Source: JAGPCK01 sp041675505 (GTDB lineage: Bacteria > Bacteroidota > Bacteroidia > UKL13-3). Taken from it: a DNA stretch of 64,000 bases. Positions 9,901 to 17,026 of this stretch are shown piece after piece (within the stretch, counting starts at the first letter, position 1; the number at the start of each line of letters is the position of its first letter). Below the pieces are notes generated by a model. It worked only from the letters and a program-made list of their open reading frames with translations. It was not told where the DNA came from and did not search any database. The DNA lies in contig JBAYTR010000002.1 of assembly GCA_041675505.1 (NCBI GenBank), positions 259,929 to 323,928 of the forward strand, in the 5' to 3' direction. The position numbers and the translations under genes were made by a program.

Positions 9901-12900
9901 ACCAATTGCGCCACCTTCCCATGAAATACCATAATTGTTCGTGCTCATGTTAGTGATATATAGAAACACGGAATCACCTATACAAATATTGCTTGGCAAC
10001 GTACTCTTCGAAAAAGAAATTGGTGAACAGGGAATTGAGTAACACTTAACCGGTGCAGAGCGAGCACTGGTATCACAGGGACTACCACTTAGTGCCCGAA
10101 CAACAATCGTAGCCGAATCACCGGGACTTAATCCGCTAATGATGTGTGATGTGCCTGTTTGCCCTGTATTAGGGTAATTAAAGGGACTACCGTTTACACT
10201 TACCTGATAACCGATTGCACCTGAAACAGCGTTCCATACAAATTGAATGGTACTGTTGGTTGTAGTACCGCAGGAAACAGTAGGTGCACTAATCGGAGAT
10301 TTTACTCTTGCCATTATCGCATTGGATTGGGATACAGGCGGGCAACCCGTTACCCCTGCTCTGGCGGTAACAATCTGACTGTCGGCAAGACTTGTAGTGT
10401 TAAATGTGGATGAACTTCCACTTTGCACCACATTGCCATTTATCAAAAAACGATAAAGCGCCAACCCCGATGGAGAAATGGAAAATGCTGCAGATTGGCC
10501 AATACAAATACTATCTCCGTTTATAGGGCTGGTTAAAGTAATGGATGGGGTTACTTGTACATAATACGAAAATACATTACTAGTATCCGTATTACAACCT
10601 GATGCATCTAAAGCAATTACATAAATACTGTTGGGGATTGACCAATTGCTTATTGTTATCTGGTTACCGTTACCAGTCTGTAGCAGGCTGGAGCCGTTGT
10701 AAAAATTGTATGTCTGGTAAGTGCCTGGTGAAGCTGTGAAAGTAACACCGTCTCCCTGACAAACTGTATCTGCTGAAATACTTGAATTAAGTGTTACAGC
10801 AGTACTGGTGATTACAGTTGTTGACAAAGCATTACTAGCCGGAGAAGTACAATTGTTATTAACGGCTACAACACGGATACTGTTTCCGCTGGGAAGGTTA
10901 TTGGTAGAGTATACCGGATTGGGACCTTGTTGAAGTAAAGTAGTACCGTTATAAAATCTGTATATTGAATACGTTTGGGGAGATGCTGTAAATGTTATTG
11001 TTGAATTCGCACAAATAGTAGATACGTTGGGCGATTTGGTTAATGTTACTGTAGGAACCGGATTGACTGTAATAGGCACTAAACGTTGTGTTGGCGGACA
11101 ATTGGTTTGTGCCGAATCGTATATATAAATGTAATATGATTTGCCTGCTTGAGCTGTATAATTAAAAAAAGTAAGTCCGGTAAAAGTTACCAGACTATCC
11201 CATGAAATGGAATACTTGGGTACAGAAAAGTTGGAGAGAGAAACACTGAAGCTTTCACCGTCACAAGCCAATGACTTACTTGGTGTAATGGTGAGCGATA
11301 CAGGTGTACAAGGCAATGCATAACATTTGAAAGATAACGATGTATCTCCGTAGTTACATATCGAATTATCAAAAGCCACCACTCTGATAAGTGCCGAATC
11401 ACCCTGGTTCAAACCCGTTAAAGTATGAGTGAGTCCGTTGCTTCCTGAGCTGGGGTTCACAAATGCAGTTCCGTTTATACTCACCTTATACCCTACTGCA
11501 CCCGACACTGCATTCCACTGGAAAGTGATTGAACTGGTTGTACCCGTACCGCAATACACCTGAGGAGAAGGTAAACGTTGAAGTATGGTGGTGGAAATAC
11601 TGTTAGATGAAGAGCCTGAACAACCGTTGTTAATGGCCGAAACTGTAACGGGGGTGTTAGACGGAATAGATGATGAGGTGTAGGTGTTGGATGGGCCACC
11701 CTGAACATTAGCAAAGCCAACTCTGAATATATATTGTCCAAAGGTGTTGGGGCTGGCGGTAAAAGTTAAAGGAACTCCGTTACAAAGTGTATCATTATTA
11801 GGTGATTTACTAATGGTAAGCGAGGGAGTAGGTTTCACATAAACAGCAGAGGTGTCAAAATCTGAATAACAACCATTGGAATCCAAAACCCTTGCCCTGA
11901 TCAAACTCGATAGTAAAAAGCTATTCACTGAATAAACATTCTGTGCCTGTGTGGCAAGTAAAGAACCTCCGTTATAAAAAAGGTTTTGCGCATATCCGGA
12001 AGGTGAAACAGTAAACACTACAGTATCACCCTCACAAACGGTATCTTTTGAAGAAGTTAGGTTAATAGTGGGTTTGATGTAAACATTAATACTTTTTGAC
12101 GTAGATGTACTGCAACCATTAGTATTGATAACTGTAAGCGTAATGGTTTTTGTTCCGCTACTATTCCATGTAACGCTTAAAGGTCCTTGTCCGCTACCGG
12201 AGTTCAATGTTCCTCCTGAAAAGCCCCAGTTGTAGGTACCTGCTGGGCTTGCAGTGCCTGAATAGCTGATACTGGCAGGCTCGCCCTGACAGATATTGGT
12301 GGGAGCTGAAATACTGGCTGTAGGTGTATTACTTACTATTACAGTTCTGGTATTGATATTAGAACATCCGGATGTATTGGTTGCCCTGAGTGTAATGGTA
12401 TATGTACCTGTTGCAAAATACGTATGCGGTGGAGAATTCTGTAGTACGGTAGGTGTACTTGCATCACCGTAATCCCACTCCCAACTCACAATGGGAGATG
12501 TTCCTGCCACGGTGTTATTCGTAAATGTTACAGTAAAAGGAGTACAGCCGGCTGTTGAACTCACGTTAAAATTTGTATTCGGAATATCGTTTACCGTAAT
12601 GGTTTGAGTAGTTTGCCGTGTACAACCATAATTATTGGTTACCGTTAATCTGGCCTGATATGTTCCAGGTGTTGAATATTTTTTACAAGGTGAAAACTGA
12701 GTGGATGATGTAAAATCTCCAAAGTCCCAATTGTATGCATAACCCGCTCCGGTTGAAGAGGTGTTGGTAAAACACACAGAATCAGTTAAGGCGCAAACAC
12801 TTGTTTTGCTGGCAGTATAGGTGGCCCTTGGTCTTGCCCTTACTGTAACCTGAAAGTAAACAGTATCCCTCAACCCTCCGCTACATTCAATAGCTAAGAA

Positions 12901-13173
12901 ACAGTAATAAATGGTATCATTGAGGTTAGCTGTAAAAACCTGTGACGGGTTCTGAGCTGTGCTGGTAACTCCGTTACCAAAATTCCACAACCTGTTTACT
13001 ACTGTTCCCGTTGTGTTGGAGTTAAACAACACGTTAAAGGGGTCGCAACCAACAATTGGTGCACCGGGAGTTGATGTAAAGCCGGCAACGCATTGAGCAT
13101 TAGCAAAATGAGAGGAGAAAACGGCAGTTAAAAATAATAAAGGTAGTAATAGCTTTTTCGTAAAAATCATCAT
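6994..13173 (-). CDS. giant modular adhesin with T9SS type B sorting domain
   Basis: Secreted SprB-like protein of 2059 residues. A signal peptide (1-26, ending NAQC) precedes three PKD domains and one PKD-like domain (about 27-365; WNFGNG, WDFGDF, WDYGDA motifs). A long array of Cys-containing Ig-like domains follows, with recurring ICxGxxxTFTASP and YxFYNGxxLLQ motifs. Three fibronectin-III-like domains, each ending in a KCYALPC-type motif, close near residues 625, 1045 and 1475. This gives super-repeats of about 425 residues (four Ig-like domains plus one FN3-like). The C-terminal 90 residues match the gliding-motility/type B tail (VNGDGVNDFFFIPDIDYFP, VRIYNRWGDEVY, LPEGVYYYVVD), so export by T9SS is expected. 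No enzymatic motif was seen. It heads an operon with PorP/SprF and OmpA-like partners. Confidence 0.9.
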   Translation of the reverse strand: MMIFTKKLLLPLLFLTAVFSSHFANAQCVAGFTSTPGAPIVGCDPFNVLFNSNTTGTVVNRLWNFGNGVTSTAQNPSQVFTANLNDTIYYCFLAIECSGGLRDTVYFQVTVRARPRATYTASKTSVCALTDSVCFTNTSSTGAGYAYNWDFGDFTSSTQFSPCKKYSTPGTYQARLTVTNNYGCTRQTTQTITVNDIPNTNFNVSSTAGCTPFTVTFTNNTVAGTSPIVSWEWDYGDASTPTVLQNSPPHTYFATGTYTITLRATNTSGCSNINTRTVIVSNTPTASISAPTNICQGEPASISYSGTASPAGTYNWGFSGGTLNSGSGQGPLSVTWNSSGTKTITLTVINTNGCSTSTSKSINVYIKPTINLTSSKDTVCEGDTVVFTVSPSGYAQNLFYNGGSLLATQAQNVYSVNSFLLSSLIRARVLDSNGCYSDFDTSAVYVKPTPSLTISKSPNNDTLCNGVPLTFTASPNTFGQYIFRVGFANVQGGPSNTYTSSSIPSNTPVTVSAINNGCSGSSSNSISTTILQRLPSPQVYCGTGTTSSITFQWNAVSGAVGYKVSINGTAFVNPSSGSNGLTHTLTGLNQGDSALIRVVAFDNSICNYGDTSLSFKCYALPCTPVSLTITPSKSLACDGESFSVSLSNFSVPKYSISWDSLVTFTGLTFFNYTAQAGKSYYIYIYDSAQTNCPPTQRLVPITVNPVPTVTLTKSPNVSTICANSTITFTASPQTYSIYRFYNGTTLLQQGPNPVYSTNNLPSGNSIRVVAVNNNCTSPASNALSTTVITSTAVTLNSSISADTVCQGDGVTFTASPGTYQTYNFYNGSSLLQTGNGNQITISNWSIPNSIYVIALDASGCNTDTSNVFSYYVQVTPSITLTSPINGDSICIGQSAAFSISPSGLALYRFLINGNVVQSGSSSTFNTTSLADSQIVTARAGVTGCPPVSQSNAIMARVKSPISAPTVSCGTTTNSTIQFVWNAVSGAIGYQVSVNGSPFNYPNTGQTGTSHIISGLSPGDSATIVVRALSGSPCDTSARSAPVKCYSIPCSPISFSKSTLPSNICIGDSVFLYITNMSTNNYGISWEGGAIGSDTTFRIKVLTDTIISVELKDNNQSACPTASNSFNIVTSKTPGITISSNAPAFGVCEGSAVTFTVTSINSSYVYSNYKFYNGSTLIQNGSSNVLVTTALQPGNSIYAVATSNSCQDISNTLSLNVIPKQKIFVTSNVTQDSICRGVPVTYTLSPTSYQRFRFFNNVSLMQDSTLNTITVSTLSNPNRIFGQAEDINGCLSEFSDTISKFIYPATSVSLVSTAPQDTICELKPVSFVAAPSGYSNYEFFVDFASVQNSSSNVYTANNFNTSHFVRVVSRNAFGCYDTSQINYKITVISRLPAPNAYCGNTTLTSIEFRWDALTNAGGYLVSINGGPFITPSSGPTGLTHFIGGLNTGDSATIRVLAYNFNSPCIYGDTSLLAKCFALPCNFVGFNAVSSVPEACAGDTVEFSVNGVTTGSFSVSFNNQTTYQTKTYDSIAVALSTTYRVYLVDSNQLTCPPFFRNVAITVNPIPTISLTSDEDTICETETVNFTASPAGYENYKYYNNATLVQDSGLHLYGTPFLQPGNSMVVVATDKGCSVTSSPVNVLVIPAQKLNITNSTLNDTACYQSPIMFNANPASYTNYKFYNSGVLLQNNASSSFTSSTIANGNRIYFVASDAFGCEIHYSDTDNIYIKPFTSISINSSAILNKVCQGDTLLITAFPANAFQSYRFYWNNSLTQDSAINQKYLYNLVDGDSVITIGVDSNGCNATSNTIRITVQQRPGVTVFGDTLVCQGDSATITANPTQPFPGITYQWLSGETQQIIKPVPSVTTTYTVVASVNGCPGQPASHSVVVDALPKPVADAGNARIGCIGDTVILRGTGGQTYSWEPVNKLVLPNTDKPTFFVDSTTLFTLTVTNIKCSSVDTITIFADKCLDDVYFIPQIITVNGDGVNDFFFIPDIDYFPNNTVRIYNRWGDEVYSAHPYNNTFDGKGVGGKELPEGVYYYVVDVANGKGKIHKGMFIIQR

Positions 13174-13500
13174 AGCATAGTAAGTTAATGTACACTAAAC
13201 CAATCAAAATGAACTTCTGAAAAACAGGACAGACTAAGAGCATTTATTTTCCAGTCAACAAGTTACATGTTTATTGTACTGTGCAAAGTAAAGAAAAAGC
13301 TTCAAGAAAAAAGCGTTAAATCACAAATTGTTGACTTTAATTTATGAATCACCATGCGACTTTTGGACAATTTAAACTCCGAAAAAGAATTCATCAGTTG
13401 ATAAGTATAACTGACAGCCTCAAACAAGCACTTCGGCTATGTTGCATCAAACATAAAGTGCTTTACTGCACCGCTCATTATTTTTGATAAATTATTAATA
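13174..13500. other. intergenic region upstream of the adhesin operon
   Basis: About 330 bases between the adhesin start and the tRNA-Glu terminator. No open frame looks genuine. The AT-rich half near the adhesin contains a possible minus-strand -7 box (TTACTTTG, complement of 13284-13291) about 110 bases before the start codon, without a convincing -33 TTG. If real, the adhesin mRNA has a long leader. Nothing else recognisable. Confidence 0.4.
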
Positions 13501-13527
13501 AAAAAAGCCGCTCAATTGAGCGGCTTT
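13501..13527 (-). terminator. rho-independent terminator of tRNA-Glu
   Basis: Perfect 18-base palindrome GCCGCTCAATTGAGCGGC at 13507-13524. On the minus strand it is followed by a run of T residues and lies directly after the tRNA-Glu 3' end. Symmetric A/T runs on both sides could also let it work in the other direction. Confidence 0.85.
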
Positions 13528-13531
13528 GTAG

Positions 13532-13603
13532 TAGCCCGTAGGGGAGTCGAACCCCTCTTTCTAGGATGAAAACCTAACGTCCTAACCGATAGACGAACGG
13601 GCC
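13532..13603 (-). tRNA. tRNA-Glu (anticodon TTC)
   Basis: Complete 72-base cloverleaf on the minus strand without an encoded CCA. The acceptor arm GGCCCGT pairs with ACGGGCT (first pair G-U). The D arm is GTC...GAC. The anticodon stem TTAGG/CCTAG carries the loop TTTTCAT, giving anticodon TTC. The T arm is AGGGG-TTCGACT-CCCCT. The discriminator base is A. It is transcribed alone from its own promoter and terminator. Confidence 0.95.
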
Positions 13604-13621
13604 TTTTTGTCTTCGGGGCTG

Positions 13622-13651
13622 CAAAGATATACTTTTCATCTTTTATGTCAA
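13622..13651 (-). promoter_or_regulatory. promoter of tRNA-Glu
   Basis: On the minus strand: TTG (13651-13649), exactly 19 bases, then TATCTTTG (13629-13622), a full match to TTG-N19-TAnnTTTG. The tRNA 5' end is at 13603, which leaves a leader of roughly 12-14 bases. Together with the tRNA-Asp promoter it defines the local promoter consensus used elsewhere in this annotation. Confidence 0.85.
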
Positions 13652-13810
13652 CACTGAAAATAAAAAAGTTTTGTAACTGCTGAAAAAAGTTTCTTTTACA
13701 TTCATTTTCAAGCTATAGCACAGCACATTGATTTATCATTATTGTGTATAGCTGCTATCAAGGGTGTAATATGGGAATTCTCTGTTAACTGAAGATTTAG
13801 TTTGCTTTTT

Positions 13811-13841
13811 TTTGAATTGACGGCTACACCTCGTAATTTCG
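13811..13841 (+). promoter_or_regulatory. promoter of gap
   Basis: TTTG (13811-13814), a 19-base spacer, then TAATTTCG (13834-13841), one mismatch from TAnnTTTG. Transcription would begin near 13847, giving a leader of about 37 bases before the ATG at 13884. The 280-base region between tRNA-Glu and gap holds this and the divergent tRNA promoter and no other recognisable feature. Confidence 0.7.
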
Positions 13842-13883
13842 CGGCTCAAAAAATTGACAATAAGACGCTAAATAAACTCAGAA

Positions 13884-14882
13884 ATGAAAGTAGGTATCAA
13901 TGGATTTGGCCGAATCGGCCGTTTGGTTTTCCGGGCTGCCATCAACAACCCCAAAGTTGAAATCGTAGGTATCAATGACCTTATTGATGTAGACTACATG
14001 GCTTACATGTTGAAGTATGACTCTACCCATGGAATATTCAAAGGGGAGATTTCAGTTGACGGAGGTATGCTGGTTGTTAACGGTAAGAAAATTCGCGTAA
14101 CTGCTGAAAAAGATCCTGCTAACTTAAAATGGAACGAAATAGGTGCTGAATACGTAGTAGAGTCAACCGGACTGTTTTTGGAAAAAGCCAAAGCAGAGGG
14201 CCACATCAAAGCCGGTGCAAAACGTGTTATCATGAGCGCTCCTGCTAAAGACGATACTCCTACATTTGTAATGGGTGTGAACCACGCTAAATATACTGCC
14301 GACATGTCAGTAGTGTCTAACGCATCCTGCACTACCAATTGTTTGGCTCCTGTGGCTAAAGTATTGAATGATAACTTTGTTATTACTGAAGGCTTAATGA
14401 CTACCGTTCACGCGGTTACTGCTACTCAAAAAACTGTTGACGGCCCTTCAGTAAAAGACTGGAGAGGCGGACGTGGGGCTTACCAGAATATCATCCCGTC
14501 TTCTACAGGTGCTGCTAAAGCTGTGGGATTAGTAATTCCAGAACTTAAAGGCAAATTAACCGGAATGAGTTTCCGAGTTCCTACACCTAACGTATCTGTA
14601 GTAGACCTTACCTGCCGTTTAGAAAAGCCTGCCAGCTATGAGGATATCAAAGCTGCCATGAAAAAAGCTTCTGAAGGTGAATTAAAAGGAATTTTGGGAT
14701 ACACTGAAGATGCGGTAGTATCTAATGATTTCCTTGGAGATGCCCGTACCTCTATTTTTGATGCTGATGCAGGTATTTCATTGAACCCTCACTTTGTGAA
14801 GGTAGTGAGCTGGTACGACAACGAGTGGGGCTATAGCAACAAACTGGTTGATCTTATCTGCCACATGGATACTATAAAATAA
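13884..14882 (+). CDS. gap: type I glyceraldehyde-3-phosphate dehydrogenase
   Basis: Cytoplasmic glycolytic enzyme of 332 residues. It oxidises and phosphorylates glyceraldehyde 3-phosphate to 1,3-bisphosphoglycerate with NAD. The Rossmann start VGINGFGRIGRLVFRA is at residues 3-18. The catalytic Cys149 sits in SNASCTTNCLAP, and the histidine partner is expected in the LMTTVHAVTATQK stretch. SWYDNEWGYSNKLVDL near the C-terminus is the usual signature. Length and motifs are fully canonical. It stands alone with its own promoter and a strong terminator. Asp32 of the NAD-preferring type (GINDL) is present, which points to NAD rather than NADP. Confidence 0.98.
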   Translation: MKVGINGFGRIGRLVFRAAINNPKVEIVGINDLIDVDYMAYMLKYDSTHGIFKGEISVDGGMLVVNGKKIRVTAEKDPANLKWNEIGAEYVVESTGLFLEKAKAEGHIKAGAKRVIMSAPAKDDTPTFVMGVNHAKYTADMSVVSNASCTTNCLAPVAKVLNDNFVITEGLMTTVHAVTATQKTVDGPSVKDWRGGRGAYQNIIPSSTGAAKAVGLVIPELKGKLTGMSFRVPTPNVSVVDLTCRLEKPASYEDIKAAMKKASEGELKGILGYTEDAVVSNDFLGDARTSIFDADAGISLNPHFVKVVSWYDNEWGYSNKLVDLICHMDTIK

Positions 14883-14899
14883 TATCAAAAGGACAACAT

Positions 14900-14947
14900 C
14901 CTATAAACAGAAAAGGCTTCCTCACGGAAGCCTTTTCTGTTTATAGG
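14900..14947. terminator. bidirectional terminator between gap and idi
   Basis: Perfect inverted repeat with 22-base arms (14900-14921 and 14926-14947) and a 4-base loop (TCAC), lying between the convergent gap and idi genes. A/T-rich stretches within the arms (AAAA, TTTT) allow termination in both directions. The arm length is unusual for a simple terminator. Confidence 0.85.
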
Positions 14948-14953
14948 AATTCA

Positions 14954-15466
14954 TTAAATAATCTGTTGATGTTGTTCTAATATCTGCCTTAGCCAGAAAG
15001 TATAATCAGCCATATTTTTATTTACATCTTCCAAAAGCTGCTCCCACTTCATCCATTTAAACGTATTCACTTCATCAGGATTGATGCTTGGCTCATCTTC
15101 ATAAACCCCGGTGTAAACATGATCCAGCTCATGTTCATACAGTCCGTTATCAAACTGTACCTTGTATATAAAACTGAATTTATGCTGCAATGTGCAATCA
15201 AAACCCATCTCTTCTTTTAATCGCCTGTGTGTGGCTTGTTCTGTAGTTTCTCCCGGTCGTGGATGACTGCAGCAGGTGTTCGTCCATAAACCCGGAGAGT
15301 GGTATTTACTTAGTGCCCTTTGTTGCAACAGCACCTCTCCTTTTGCATTAAAGATAAAGACAGAAAATGCACGGTGAAGCACACCTTGCTCGTGAGCCAA
15401 CATCTTCTCCATCTCTCCGATGGGTTCATCTGATTCATTTACCAGTATAACCTGTTCTTGTTGCAT
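14954..15466 (-). CDS. idi: isopentenyl-diphosphate delta-isomerase, type I
   Basis: Interconverts isopentenyl and dimethylallyl diphosphate, the entry step of isoprenoid chain building. It is a Nudix-fold protein of 170 residues. Visible family motifs are LHRAFSVFIFN, LWTNTCCSHPRPGE (with the catalytic Cys of the TNTCCSHP signature and metal-binding histidines) and the Nudix-like LKEEMGF. ATG 15466 is chosen over the in-frame TTG at 15481, because that TTG lies inside a perfect -7 box (TACATTTG, complement of 15479-15486). The gene lies 41 bases downstream of the MBOAT gene but probably has its own promoter. A link with menA and other prenyl-using enzymes is metabolic only. Confidence 0.95.
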   Translation of the reverse strand: MQQEQVILVNESDEPIGEMEKMLAHEQGVLHRAFSVFIFNAKGEVLLQQRALSKYHSPGLWTNTCCSHPRPGETTEQATHRRLKEEMGFDCTLQHKFSFIYKVQFDNGLYEHELDHVYTGVYEDEPSINPDEVNTFKWMKWEQLLEDVNKNMADYTFWLRQILEQHQQII

Positions 15467-15478
15467 AACTTGTGGTAA

Positions 15479-15486
15479 CAAATGTA
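15479..15486 (-). promoter_or_regulatory. -7 promoter element of idi
   Basis: TACATTTG on the minus strand matches TAnnTTTG exactly and ends 12 bases before ATG 15466. No TTG was found at the -33 position. Its main value is in deciding the idi start codon. Confidence 0.5.
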
Positions 15487-15507
15487 AGCGGGAATTGTTG
15501 GATGAGA

Positions 15508-17025
15508 TTAAAACTGAAAGTAAATAAACGGTTGCACTTCTGATGAAGCTACCTGATACAACAAGGCAATCACTACAGCTATGATAAAAGCTTTAACAGG
15601 TAATGCCGTGCGAATAAACATATTTTGCCAGTTCTGTTTCCATTCATCGGGCAACCAGTGAATGCCAAAGCCCAGTATGAGCAAACTTACAATATGTTTA
15701 TAGGCCCACATACGCTCTCCTATTGCTGATAAAGACATGTCATTTACTACCTGAAACAGCATTAAACGAACAGTTTCCATATCAGCTGCTCTGAAATAAA
15801 TCCAGCAGAAAGCAACAAAGTTGAACGTGATTAACCACACCAGTGCCCGGTAAACAAATGACTTTTGATTGATAAATGGTGCTGAGAAATTAGTCCATGC
15901 TTTATCAGCCACCAATGCCGCTCCGTGCAATGCACCCCACAAAATAAATTTTACTGATGCTCCGTGCCACAAACCACCAATAAGCATAGTGAGCAATAAA
16001 TTCACTTTAGTACGCCATTTCCCCTTTCTGTTTCCGCCCAGCGAAACATATAAATAATCTCTGAGCCAGGAAGAAAGTGAAATGTGCCACCTTCTCCAAA
16101 AGTCTGTGATGTTTGCTGCTTTGTAAGGGGAATTAAAGTTAATACCTAACCGAAAGCCCATGAGCAAAGCCAAACCAATAGCCATGTCGCTGTAGCCTGA
16201 AAAATCACAATATATCTGAAGCGTATAGCCATAAATGGCTAACAGGTTCTCTACACCTGAATACAGTTGAGGCGTATCAAAAACGCGGTCGACCAAATTG
16301 ATACTGATATAATCGCTGATGAGTACTTTCTTAATAAGCCCTTTCATAATCAGAAATACGGCCGCACCCATTTCTTCTTTTGTTACATTATACGGCTTGT
16401 AAACTTGCGGAATAAAATCTGCTGCCCGCACTATGGGGCCTGCTACCAGATGCGGAAAAAAGGAAATAAAAAATCCGAAATCCCAGATATTTTTTACTGG
16501 CTGAAGATGGCCCCGATAAATATCAAGCGTGTAACTCATTGCTTGAAATGTGTAAAACGAAATGCCCACCGGCAAAATAATTTCGGTTACATCGTATGAA
16601 GTTCCGGCCAAAACATTCGATATACCTGTAAGAAAGTTATAGGCTATAAAGTCTGTACCCAGCAAAGTATTTAAGCTATCCGTTACAAAATACGAGTATT
16701 TAAAAAATGCCAGAAGCCCGAGGTTAACTGAGAGACTCAGCACCAAAAAAAGTTTTTTCCGGCCTGTAGTTGTTGCCTTAAAAATATAGTTGGCCAAATG
16801 GTAATCGACAAAGGTGGAAAATATAAGCATCCAGAAATACAAACCACCCGACTTATAATAAAAGAACAAACTAAAGGCCAGCAAGTAAATGTTACGTACC
16901 GTAATATTTTTAAAGACGGCAAGGTAAAATGCGAAGAAAATGGTAAACACAAAAAGAAAAGTATACTGGGAGAAGATGAGCGGTGAACGCTCATAAAATG
17001 TAAGTAACTCTTCCCAGTGAAGCAT
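15508..17025 (-). CDS. MBOAT family polysaccharide O-acyltransferase
   Basis: Polytopic membrane protein of 505 residues in the AlgI/DltB/PatA group of membrane-bound O-acyltransferases, which move acyl groups across the inner membrane for O-acylation of extracellular polysaccharides. Signatures are FFPHLVAGPIVRAADFIPQV, YSDMAIGLALLMGF, FWRRWHISLSSWLRDY and LWHGASVKFILWGALHG with the conserved catalytic histidine. About ten or more hydrophobic segments are visible. The start is set at ATG 17025, one base after the stop of the SGNH gene; an upstream frame to 17106 would overlap that gene by 80 bases. The tight junction with an SGNH hydrolase gene implies a two-component acetylation system. The substrate is unknown. 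Confidence 0.9.
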   Translation of the reverse strand: MLHWEELLTFYERSPLIFSQYTFLFVFTIFFAFYLAVFKNITVRNIYLLAFSLFFYYKSGGLYFWMLIFSTFVDYHLANYIFKATTTGRKKLFLVLSLSVNLGLLAFFKYSYFVTDSLNTLLGTDFIAYNFLTGISNVLAGTSYDVTEIILPVGISFYTFQAMSYTLDIYRGHLQPVKNIWDFGFFISFFPHLVAGPIVRAADFIPQVYKPYNVTKEEMGAAVFLIMKGLIKKVLISDYISINLVDRVFDTPQLYSGVENLLAIYGYTLQIYCDFSGYSDMAIGLALLMGFRLGINFNSPYKAANITDFWRRWHISLSSWLRDYLYVSLGGNRKGKWRTKVNLLLTMLIGGLWHGASVKFILWGALHGAALVADKAWTNFSAPFINQKSFVYRALVWLITFNFVAFCWIYFRAADMETVRLMLFQVVNDMSLSAIGERMWAYKHIVSLLILGFGIHWLPDEWKQNWQNMFIRTALPVKAFIIAVVIALLYQVASSEVQPFIYFQF

Positions 17026-17026
17026 A

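Noticed and set aside
6994..13173. several frames of 70-100 codons opposite the giant adhesin
   Set aside because: Long repetitive Ser/Thr/Asn-rich genes leave the opposite strand open by chance; none has a promoter or family match.
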